Shown here: piece after piece, positions 33,901 to 45,900 of the stretch
How positions within the stretch are numbered: position 1 is the stretch's first letter
Layout of the letters: each line of letters begins with the position of its first letter
NCBI GenBank assembly: GCA_032622095.1
Contig: CP136061.1
Coordinates: forward strand, 194,562,369-194,626,368
DNA: 64,000 bases
From: Siphonodentalium dalli
Taxonomy: Eukaryota > Mollusca > Scaphopoda > Gadilida > Siphonodentaliidae
Direction: 5' to 3'
Notes under the pieces: generated by a model
Seen by the model: only the letters and a program-made list of their open reading frames with translations
The model's database searches: none
What the model was told of the DNA's origin: nothing
Made by a program: the position numbers and the translations under genes

Positions 33901-36900
33901 TTATAGTGATGTAACGATATGGTAGTGATGGATCGGTTTCGGTTTTTGTAGTTCGGTTTCAGTTTTTAAAAAAAACGAAGAACCGAACCGATCGTAATTG
34001 AAAAAACTGGAAAAACCGTTCCAGATTTTAAATCACATTTATAACTCAATTAATGTACTCTGTTCCTCTTAACTTCCGATAGCGATCCAATCAAGAAGTA
34101 TCTTGTCATTCTTGACGATCTGGATTGATAGAAGCTTCGGCATATTTCCGTAATTCGAGGTATAAATTGGACGTTGCTAAACGGTCACCTCTGCGTACAA
34201 AATTACGGATGCAAAACACACTGGAACGGCGGAATGTAATGTAACAAAACGCGATATTTTGTACTGATCTGCATGATGGAAAAGTCAATACGACAGACTG
34301 AATTAATCATGGCCAATCAAAGTTAGATTCCATTGATCTTTTTCATTTTTCTTAATTTCATGTGAAGCCCTAGGAAAGGGGTCAAGAGACAGAACACAAG
34401 AACACAATGTTGAAATTTCAGAAGAATTTATTCAATAAATACTGTGAACATTCCCAATCTTTGACTCTGCCTCAGAGGCTCATTCTGTATTTCCCAATTT
34501 TATGAGAATATCTGTTGCCTGAAATGTTATCTAATATGGTGTGATGGGTCTATAAGATTATTTGACAATCAAATACAATATTCAACGTTATTGGGACATT
34601 ATTGACTCTAATTACGGTTACTTTAAAAGTATATACTCAAATTGTATGTATTTCAGTATAATTTCACTATCTAGTAAAAAAAAACGAAAACCAAACCGAA
34701 ACAGGTTTTTTTCTCCCAGAAAAACCGAAACCGAACCTAAAAAATCAAAACCGCCCATCACTACGATACGGGTGTTATCGGTAAAAGCCGATATTTTCAA
34801 TATAATTATCGGCCGATCCGATACAGATATCGATAAGTCTTGTATGTGAAAAAAGTTAAAAAGAAACAGAACAAATTTCCGTATCAATTGTCTTTTAACT
34901 TGCAAAGTATTATCGGCAAACAACTGATACCCTGGTCGTAAAAACAGTTCAGTTTACATTCCCCAAAAACCCTGGCAAAACGATTTAATATATCATTGCA
35001 TTCGAAAGATTTCCTCAATATTTGTTTGATTCCCTGACTGCCTTAGGAGTCTGACTGCCTTAGGAGTCCATTTGAGTCAATTTGCCAAACTCAATCTTTT
35101 TCAGAAGTTGAACTTGCATTTAATAACACCTGCAATGTCCCGCAAAATTGTTGACAGTTTCTTTGCCCATGACTGCAGATACAAATCCCGCCCATCGAGC
35201 ACTCTGATTGGATAAGGATGGTTGCATCCAACAAATAAGTCACCTCCAACTTCAGTAGAGCTGGGACGGTTATGCGGTTAACCACCAACTATGGCCGTGA
35301 CCGGTCACGGATTTGCCGTGGTCGGTTAACCGTAACATCACTATTATAGTGTATGATCACTGTGATGGTCAGCTATAACTGGCTATAAGAGGGTTAATCT
35401 GTCTCCGTCAATTAAAATGAATCCGAGATTGACGGAACAACATCAAACGCGGTGAGTCGGCTCTTTGAAGGCTACATTTAACAGCCTGCCGATTGTTTTT
35501 GTTATCAACGACTAGTTATTTCTTGAGACTCCCGGCCCTTCAATCCATTGCGGAATAATCAATAAAATATTCCGGAATGTATATTAAACCTTTCTAGTCA
35601 TCACTTCCGTGTCGGTGTGTTCAGCTTCCCGCCCGATCACATATCCGATGGCGATGGAGTAATTTTACAAGGACAATAAATGAACACAACACAGCCTCAC
35701 AGGAGAATGACATTGTATATTTATTTTATTCAGTAATAAATTGAAGATGTGTACTTAATTAGATATGTGATTATGTGTGTCATGGGTGACAACTTCTTTG
35801 TATAATGGGCAGGAGCCGTTCTCAAACTTACCATGTCAGTCAGCATCACAATCATCGCCGTTCTGCATACTGGGCTTACCCACCCATAATAGTACCTATA
35901 ATATGTGGTTAACCGGTTAATCGCGTTTTTTTGCCGTTCATAACCGGTCACGAAAAACCCATAACCGTCCCAGCTCTAAACTTCAGTCATGATTTAACAG
36001 AACGCCAATCAATTTGAATCAAAAGCACTTTAAACCATGTTGTTAACTCGTGGTGTTTCTATATATTGAGGTATAGCGAGTCGCGACTGCGGCGACTTTA
36101 ATGCAAACTGGTCAAGTGTGACTCGTCTATGTATAAACACTGATTTTTAGTTTACTGTTTTATCTGTCAACACATGGCTTATTAGTGATTCCTACTAGAT
36201 GACATCAAATGCATGCAAAGAATCGTTTGATCTTGCCGCCACCACATATATCGGCCCGATCCGATAGCCGATACCAATAATCGGTACATCACTAGGGCTT
36301 TACCATAAGGACATTGGAAACGAAACAACTGGACATTTAATTATTGTCAATTTTCTGTGGAATAGATTCTTTTAATTTTGGTTATGTATATTGCAGAAGA
36401 ATCTGATGAAGAAGATGATGGCCGGCCTGCTCGTAAGAGACGTGCAGCAGAAAGAGCAGCAGAGGGTGAAATGGAGGAAGAAGAGGTAAAGTGAAGAGTT
36501 TTGCTTTACACATCCCATTTAGCATCAAAGTGATATAGTGATGCTTATTATTTTTATACAGCCATTTGAAAAATGGCCGTATTATGTTATTTGTCTGTAT
36601 CCATCTGTCCGTTAGCAGTTTTGGTTTCTTGGTGATAAATTTAGTTTGGGTTATTTTATTGGAACTAAATTTGGTATGTGAGTTTTCCAGACCAAATTAC
36701 CCCATATAAAATGGGGGGTATACTGGATTGACTGCGTCGTACTGTCCATCCGTCCGTCACACTTTCTCCCTCTGTGTGTCCGTCCGTCCGTCTGACCTCA
36801 TAACTCGAACAACTTTGAACAGATTTCAATAATTTTTTGTATGCAATCTCCTTAGGACCGCCTCTCCGCATGATGCTAATTGCGGTGCGGTCCGACTTTC

Positions 36901-39900
36901 TTTTTTTAAGTTACGCCTTACTTTTCGACTTATTTTGACTTCGAAAATTCTGTCCGACTTAATAACTTTAACAAATATGAACCGATTTCAATAATTTTTG
37001 GTATACATGATTCTCACAACACCCTCTCTACATGATGTGGCTCAGGGTTGGCTCGGGATGTTTTTCCTAACATTACACTTCATTTTCGACTTATTTTGAC
37101 ATAGAACATTTTTGGATTTTTTTGTGTGGATGCTATCAAGTTAGGATATTTTCTGGAAGATTCTTCGAATATGGGTTCGGAACAATGATTTTTACCACAG
37201 TTTTGGGTTCATCCGTCTTTTTTTTCTGTACAAGCTTCTTGCGACACCATATCGATATTATTAATCCAAATTTTTCTTTAAAATTAAAAATCTTTTTTGT
37301 TGGGTTTACGGATAATGCGGGTTGAATTTGCCACGGTGGGGGTATGCTAGCACGCGAGTGCACACCTCTTGTTGTTTCCGGATGATAACTTGAGTTTTGA
37401 TTATTTGATCAGAACTAAACTTGGTATGTGGTTTAGCCATACTAAAATATAGGTCAAGTTGGCATTTCGGTTAGGCCCGATAATTTTTTGCCGGAATTAT
37501 GCACCTTTTTGGCCAGCGTAGCTCTTGTTTATATATACTACAAAATGTGTAATGAAGCCATATTCTGCTTTTAGGTGAATATTTCAAATTGACATTTTCG
37601 TGGTTATTGGTTACAGTTACCAAAAGGATCTCATTCTTGAGATTTATAAGGGATGTTAGTGTTAGTAACTTTGTATCACATTTGCCGATAAATTATACAT
37701 TTGTGGTACTAAATTTGAAAAATAATTTTATTTTTTTAAATGATAATTTTGTTTTATTTTTATTTATTACACTCCTATGTGCAATTTCCATTGGAAATGC
37801 TGTTAATTATAAACGTTAATGTCACTAGTGAACTATGTCATTTCTTGTGACATCATTGCCTTGCTGATCGGGACTGAATTATTTATGGTTGATCTTTCTC
37901 CGCATCAAGACTTTTATGCATGAATTCTGGGTGTTTTAATCATATTTGGCAAACCAAATTGATTCAGAAGTGTAATAAATAGAGTAATCAATTTTAATTT
38001 TTTGTTTATTTATCTCCTTGCTCTAGCAAAGTCTCCATTTATAACTACTTGTTTTAAGTGATTCTTACAGATATTGACTTGTAGTCCCTGTTTTCTTAGT
38101 CTTTACAGTCAGATGAGCATCTCAACAGTCATTGACTGTCTTGTTTAGGTTCCGATAGCAAAACAGCTTTTATATTTTGAGACAAAATTTTTAATTGATA
38201 ACGTTTTTCTGCATCTTTATTTTATTTAGTTTTAAAATGTCTTTTAGAGACCAATTAATTTCAATAATCTTTTATTTCCTTGTGACGATATTATTTTTTA
38301 TTGAAATTATTTTCATACTTCAGTTTTCCAACCAGTAATTAGTTGAAACATTTTTGTTTTCATACAAAAAGTTGCATATATTCTTATATTCAGTCAAACT
38401 GTTAGCCACATGATTTGAAAAATAGTACTGAATATTGTACAGGTAGTCTTCAGAGTCTCAGTCTTTACAGTCAGGTGAGCACTTCACAGTCATTGACTGT
38501 CTTCTTTTGTGATATATAGTGTTTGATGATATTGAATTAGTTTTACAAGTTGTCATTTGATCAGCTAAATTTCTATCTACATTACAAACTCCTCCATGGT
38601 CTTCAAATTGTTTTCTATAATATCTACTATATTGCACGTAAAAATTTACTTCATTAATATCTTCAGATGATTGAAAGTATTGAGAACCTGGAAGATATGA
38701 AAGGTCATTCTGTTCGTGAATGGGTGTCGCTCATCGGTCCTAAAACAGAGATAAAAAACAGGTTTAAAAACTTCCTCAGGACATACGTTGATGCCAAAGG
38801 ACACAATGTGTATAGAGAAAAAATCAGACAGATGGTCGAAGGTAAGTGATTTTCTGTCTTAATTTATTGCTTGTAAATACAGGGTAGATCAAACATATTG
38901 TAATAATTATTGCTTTAAAGGGGTACTGTACAGTAATGTCCTAAATAATCGACTCCTTGACCACAGCAGAATTATTATGGGCATTACTGTACACCTAAAT
39001 CCTGTCATTTATGGGATCATCTCCTTTTATACTCAATAGAATATATGCAACAAATGAATGAATATGAGCCATGGATTAGTGCAAAATACACTCATGTGGT
39101 CTATGAATGATGCAAACATAATGGTAATTATAATGAAAATTAATTTATGACTGGAGTCATAAATTCATTTCCATTATAATTGCCATATTTTTTGCATCGT
39201 TCAAAGAGCACATGAGTGTATTTGGCACTAAATTCATGGCTCAAATTCATTAATTTGTTGCATATATTCTGTTGAGTATAAAAGGAGATGGTCACATAAA
39301 TGGCCAGATTCAGTGACAGTGTACAGTACCTCTTTAATTAATTTATTATACTCCCCGCAACGAAGTTAGGGGGGGTATACTGGAGTCAGCTTGTCCGTCG
39401 TCCGTCTGTGGACACAAATTTGTCCGGAGTTTTTCTCAGTCGTTTTTTGATCAATTTCCGTGAAACTTGGCACAGACTTCAACCACCATGGGAACCTGTG
39501 CATCTGCAACATGCATAATTTTGTCTGAGCTTTTATTCCTACATTTTTCGGTCAATGTTTTTTAATCTTGGAACTGATATTTAGTACCATGGGAACCTGT
39601 GCACCTGCGATTATGACGTCTGTCCGACATTTTTTGTGTGGAGTTATTCCCCTTTTTCGACTTAGATTTTTTTTCGCAACATACATAATTTTGTCCAAGC
39701 TTTTATTCCTACATTTTTCGGTCAATAGGTTTAAGATTAGGGTTATGGTTGTACACCTGCAATGGGAATTGTTATTTTATTATTTTAACTAAATGTTTAC
39801 TGACATGTGAAACATCTTAGTATTTAAAAAACAGGGGGGTATCCGTAGTCCCATTGGGACAGTCACACCTCTAGTTGAAATTATATGAAATATATGGATA

Positions 39901-42900
39901 TAAAATACTGTATCAAAACTTGTAAAAAAAATTGTGTATTTCAGGTAGCACTTTTCATTCCATTTTACAATTGCCCAATGCCTGTGAAGGACTGCATTTA
40001 ACAGTGTGCATTAGAAAATAAACAAAGCATTAAAAACAGGTTTTATAAAAATTGGCCTGGATCCTTGAAAAAATCTTTAAATTCTTGTCTTATTCATTCT
40101 GGATTGTGTTGAAGTTTGTTAAATCCTATATTTTGAGCTATTTTTGGCAAAGAAAGAGAGAAGAATACTGAGGTTTATATGAATTAGCACCCATTTTTTC
40201 TTATTTGATGTTTTTTTTTCCAGCAAATAAGAGCAGTCTCATCATAGATTACAACATGCTGGCCTCAGCAGAACAGGTCCTAGCTTATTTCTTACCAGAG
40301 GCTCCTACAGAAATGTTACAGAATTTTGATGAGGTAAGATTGATATCTTATTATTTTATCTTTTCTTAATAATAGAGCTGAGATGACAGGGATTGTTTCA
40401 TATTTTATTGATCATCCCATATATACATTTCAAACAAATTTCACATTGAGTCTGATGTAGGATGAACGAATGGGGATTGGAGCACAAGTTATAGCAACTT
40501 AGGTGGAGCTCCTCTCCCCAAATGACAGTGATGTGATGAGGAAGTATACTGGAATCCGCTTGTCCGAGCTAGTATTCCTTCATTTTTCTGGAAATTTGTT
40601 TAAATTCGGCACAGATATATAGTACCACAGAAACCTGTGCACCTGCGATTGTGAGGTCCGACCAAATTTTTTAGTGGAGTTATTCCCCTTTTTCAACTGG
40701 ATTTTTTTTTTTACAACCCTGTAATATTGTCCGAGCTTCTATTACTTCCACAACACTCTTTAAGTTGTATGTCAACGATCTTATTTACGAACTTAAAGAT
40801 TTACACATTGGGGTTGATTGAGGTGAACAGACTTTGGAATCACTTGATAACATTACCCGATAGCAGGCTTGCGAACATTGTTTTGTTATGGGATTTGATG
40901 GAAAATGCAGATGGTTGGTGCGCATCCGTTGGTAAAGTACTTGCTGATGTAAATATGACTCAGAATTTTGAATATTTACGCACATATAAACTATTTAAAA
41001 TTGCATATGAACCTGAGAAATATGTGGACATGAATATACACAAATCACATCGTTCCATCCTGGCACAATTTCGATGTGCTATTCTCCCTTTGAGGGTCGA
41101 AACTGGGCGTTTTAAAAATGAGAAGCTCCATGATCGCATTTGTGTTATATGTAGCTTGAAAGAGGTCGAAGATGAGACTCACTTTCTCTTGTGTTGCCCT
41201 TATGCCTAAAAAAAAAATACCTTTGTTTCCCCCAACGGAGCTGAAAAATATAGGTGCGGGCGAGCGGGAACTTATTTTTTTTTTTTTTTTTTTTATAATT
41301 TTTTTTAAATCTCCCAAAAGTTCTCACTCATATACATGCCAGGTGTGATTTGAATGCTGGAAGCTTCATATTATGATATTGGAAGGAGATCAGCAAGACA
41401 CAAGGCCTAAAATAGAATAGCATAGTATTTATTTGTATTTAAAATCATAAAGTACAATAAAAAGTAAATATTCAATACCAATTCAATCAAAAATATCCTA
41501 CTAGTATACCAGCATATGCTACCATTTTCACTTTAAAAGTGTTTAAAATATCGCCAACAAAACACTCCTTTTCAATCACAGGGGCCTGTAACGCGCTCCG
41601 CTGCCCGCCCCTCTTTTGCGCTGCCCATATACGCCGCCTCTATATACGCGCCTGCTTCACGTTAATGGTCTCTATATTACTACCATTAACGTGAAGCAGG
41701 CGTATATGGGCAGCGCAAAAGGGGGACGGGCAGCGTTACAGGCCCCTGTGTTTTCAACGTAAATGTTTCCTTTGAATCCAAGTCCAAACTACATTTAACG
41801 ACAACGTTGTCCGTAAAACCTGTATGCATGGTGTTCTTGAAACGCGTGTAAAAACTTCTTAGCATGTGAAACTACGGTAAATTTGTTTACCGCGTCCATG
41901 AGAGTAATATACCGTAGTAATATGCCAGTATATATATACACAGTATGCATAAGTATACGTTTGGGTAAGTATATAGGTAGGTATGGGCGGACTTGCGATC
42001 GAATACAGGCACATGTCCTGCAGAGGCTGTGGTACGGGGCCTCAGTGTAATGTGTATTTATTGTAATGTATTGTATCGACGATGCAATGCATTAACTTAC
42101 CCATGTATTCTAGGCTATTCCACAACAAATAGTTTGAAAGTTTGATGTAGCCATGCAGGCCTGGCATTCTGAGGCGAGCGATAAAATCGCTCGCCTACCA
42201 CCCGCCTGAAAATAATCCAGGCGGACGAAATAACGCCCTCCCAAACGGCAAAACATCGCTCTCCAGGACCCGGTTGTAAGTAATGATCTATGTACTAACA
42301 GAGTCGGCAACGAAGTGTTAAACGATGTCGGTATGGGACCTTTGATCTATAAGCCGCATTCCGACTGTCCATGGCGAAATGTACAAGCGATATTGATTAC
42401 GTTGTAGTCATGAATGCCCTGGTTATTATGTAAGCGGCAGTGTGGGTTATCTATAGTCTGACTATAGTTTATATCAATGTTCAGATTTAATCGGATTATG
42501 AAAACAATAAGCCCGGCGCTTTATTCGTGATCCATTGTCTACTTAGAGAATGTTACAATGGCGACTAATTGCATGTTTAACAAAAGCCAGTGAGTGTAAG
42601 TATTTATCAGCACTGACAAGGCAGTTGTATTTCTACTAAAACGGCATTCTGAACCTGTGACCTCTGGGGGCAAACGGTGACGGAATCTGATGAGGTTTGC
42701 CGAATGCTAAAACGTATAAAAAACGTATACACCGCGTTTGATGTTGTTCCGTCAATCTCGGATTCATTTTAATTGACGGAGACAGATTAACCCTCTTATA
42801 GCCAGTTATAGCTGACCATCACAGTGATCATACACTATAATAGTGATGTTACGGTTAACCGACCACGGCAAATCCGTGACCGGTCACGGCCATAGTTGGT

Positions 42901-45900
42901 GGTTAACCGGTTAACCGCATAACCGTCCCAGCTCTAATTTTTATCAATACTGTACATGTGGAGTGGAATATTTACTATGTCTGATTTTGGCAAACATTTT
43001 CGCCCTCCTAGACCTTTTCAGGAGGGCGATTTTTAGCTCTCCTAGATTTCTGAGAATGCCAGGCCTGGCCATGTGCATGACGACATATCCACGGCCCGTT
43101 TTTGATAACAATTCATCAAACGACATTTTTCTTTGATCCCAATTCAAAGACATCAAAGGAAATGAGCCGACTGAACTAGCTGCAAGTTACACCATGTTCA
43201 TGTCAATTTCTCAGACACGATTTGATTGTCGATTTCGGCATGGTCGTCAAAATAATCATTGGTGGTGACCTATACGTGACGTCACACGAGGCTGACTGGA
43301 TGGAATGACATTGTCTTCGACTATTTGGAGTTAACCATTAATGGAAAGTTGTGTTGGGTTAAAGACTTTGAAAAGATTAATTACAGATAGTAAAATTAAT
43401 AAATAAAAATTTCTTTAATTCTTTTTAATATCTGACTATTAATGCTTGTACAATTTATATTCCTGCGTCCTGACAACTGATACACATGTTATAATATGGA
43501 GGCCCCCACCCCCCATGGAATACGGAATACCACTTAATACAGAGGGTGGAAGACGGAATACCAGTTAACAGCCATATGGAATACCCTGCTGGACAAAACA
43601 AGTGTCCACTTAACCGCGGTGCGGTTAGCGTTGCCACCGCGGCCGAAATGCAACTACACTGCGGCTCCACCGGCTAACAACAGGTGGGCTGCGGTGTACT
43701 TGCCATTTAGCCATGGTGTAGTTGCCGCGGTGTACGTTCATTAAACTGAAAAAAGATGATACAAACCCGAAATCTAACCACGATGTACATGCCATTCGGC
43801 CGCGTTGTAGTTGCCTTTCGGCCATGGTGTACTTGCCGCTCGGCTGCAGTGTACTTGCCGTTCGGCCGCGGTGCTCAACTGCAGTTACAAACTCTGACAC
43901 CGCGACCGAACGGCAAATACACCGCGGTGCCAATGGACACTTGTTTTGTCCAGCGGGGTACATAAAAATATATGAAAACTTCATTTTTTGGAAGGTCGGC
44001 CTACAAATACAGGTATATTTGGAATACCGAATACCTCCTAACAGAGGGGCCGGAATACGGCGTACCTCATAACAGGGCATGGAATACGGCGTACGAAAAG
44101 GGGGGGGGGGTGGGGGCCTCAATATGCTCAAATTAATTGAACAAACAGTGAAGTCAGCTGCGCAATTAAATGTCACTTGACATGCACTTTCGGTTTCTAC
44201 AGTTTATACCTGTTTTACGCTGTGTGTAATATATAGAATTGTTGTGCTGCGTATATGCATACATTTTGATTTTTGATAGTCTGACATACATAAATCAAAA
44301 TGTCTACATGTTGACGAACAATAAAGTTACGTATCGGCGTACATGAGTCCCATGAGATGTAATTTGTGTACATCATCATATAATTTATGATTACGCGCAA
44401 TCACGGCGTCATCATCGCAGCCTGGCTCTAACCCAAAGTGTCATGTGCTTCCCGGCGATCCCCACTAATATATTGTTCAAACATAGACCCAGGTACGGTC
44501 GGTTTATAGAAGAGGAGATGGCTGTATATCAAGTTTGTGTTTGGTAAATCACTTCCCCCATGTTTACTGGTCATTTATTCAACAACAAAACATCGTCATA
44601 TTTAAAACAGTTTATTGAAGAAAAACAAGCACCTGATTTCTATTTAGACAATTGGAATTGCCGATGTTGAAACCCAAGTACCGATTGTCATCCGATGGGC
44701 CACAATCGGCCGATTCCGAATGTCGTTCCCGATTATCGGCTCATCACTAGAAGATTTAAACGAAAACGCTATATTTTTTATTTTCCGTGGGCGCCGCCAT
44801 TTTAGGAAATGCGTCCGGACGTCGAGTCGTTAGAAACGGGGCCTATTATAAAGTGACGAACTGAGACGAACGGCGTCGGCAGCTATTTTCTTTTATTTTC
44901 GGGTTAGGGGAAACAAAGATATATTTTTTTAGGCCTTATTATCATGATATCAGAATATCCCTCTTAAAATCTCTACCTGAAAGAATTTCTGAATTAGTAT
45001 CCGAAGGAAAGTATAATGAAGCACTTATCGAAATAATATCTTACCCACGCAAATATCTAAATACCTCTCTGACCCTTTCAACAAAAGAAAGAACTTTTTG
45101 TATAGACATTAAACTACTTATTACAGTAATGTATGGGAGGCGACTTATTAAAGTCCCTCTTGTTAGTGCCTACTAGTGTTAGGGTGCGCGGAGAGTGAAG
45201 ATCCGCGCTATCTCTCTCTTTAATTGCGCACTGAGGTGCTCTGCTGAGGTTTATTGTTCCAGTTTTGTACGTGTGCGTTTTGTTCCCCTTTGCGAGTTGT
45301 CATCGTGGATTACTATATACAAGTGAGGGAAGTTGATGTCAACGGTGTGACACTGGTGAGAGAGATGCTCGTGGTCATATTGCATGCGATTGAGTTGTGA
45401 GTAAATAAAAATAGGCGAGGATGGTCCTCCATGGAGGTACTCAATCTCTTGAATATCCTAAAAATGGTCTAGCGCTTTTGATAACTAGTGTATCTTCGTC
45501 AGGACCAGGATGGCGTGGGTAGATGTGGATTTTGCCTGTCCTTTTATACTCTAGGTTGGTTGAGCGTGGATTTGATTGGTCAATGGGTAGATGTCGGGAG
45601 GTTATGGACACAGAAGAGGTATCGGGGTTGAGTGCGGGTATGTTGTCCCTTGGTTCCCGTTAGTCTATGCGGGTAGTTTGTGCAGGTATATTGTTGCTGC
45701 CCAGTCACTGTAGTTTAGTGCGGGTAGTTGTAGCGGGTATATTGGATACAGTGCTACTAATAACGTGGTGTGTCCATGAGATAAAGTACAAACAGCGCTG
45801 GTATATGATTTATAACCTAGATCGCCGGATGTGGGGTTGATGGTATGCTCCGAAGAAACGATCCGAAGTGGTGTGGGTATGTCGCTTTATTCATCAGAAT

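Larger units (their letters stand above)
33904..36294. mobile_element. hAT-type element with two nested hATs, TSD GGGCTTTA
   Basis: The ends TAGTGATGTAACGATA and the complement of TAGTGATGTACCGATTAT are flanked by a perfect 8-bp GGGCTTTA (33896-33903 and 36295-36302). The subterminal tatcggcc / ggccgata motifs are characteristic of this group. Its own sequence is about 810 bp once the two internal hAT insertions are removed. No transposase was recognised. Confidence 0.93.
41203..44935. mobile_element. Harbinger-like element inside the LINE, TSD TTA
   Basis: The ends TGCCTAAAAAAAAAATACC...tttgtttcc and ggaaacaaagatat...TTTTTTTAGGCC are inverted and flanked by TTA (41200-41202 and 44936-44938). 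Removing it and one TTA restores the LINE reading frame across the junction, which fixes the boundaries. It contains several other repeats (41577-41754, 42730-42937, 43494-44125 and a hAT end at about 44590-44751) and no recognised transposase. Confidence 0.9.
40744..45176 (+). pseudogene. Non-LTR retrotransposon (LINE) ORF 3' remnant, split by a DNA transposon
   Basis: At 40755-40830 one frame reads [19 protein letters not shown], typical of the reverse-transcriptase palm region before the catalytic box. After an apparent deletion or frameshift, about 40830-41202 encodes the C-terminal region with [19 protein letters not shown] and a zinc-knuckle-like [17 protein letters not shown]...C. The frame is broken at 41203 by a 3.7 kb element and resumes at 44939 ([19 protein letters not shown]) to a stop at 45174-45176. 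It is a dead copy lacking the endonuclease and catalytic region, in sense orientation in MCM2 intron 6. Confidence 0.82.

Noticed and set aside
43625-44176. 183-codon minus-strand open frame
   Set aside because: It spans an inverted-repeat element with GC-rich ~24-bp tandem units; several frames on both strands stay open for that reason. Composition and repeats argue against a gene.
44590-44751. Full hAT element ending in ...ATCACTA
   Set aside because: A right end with tatcggc motifs is visible, but no matching left end or 8-bp duplication was found, so it is noted only as a fragment within the Harbinger-like element.
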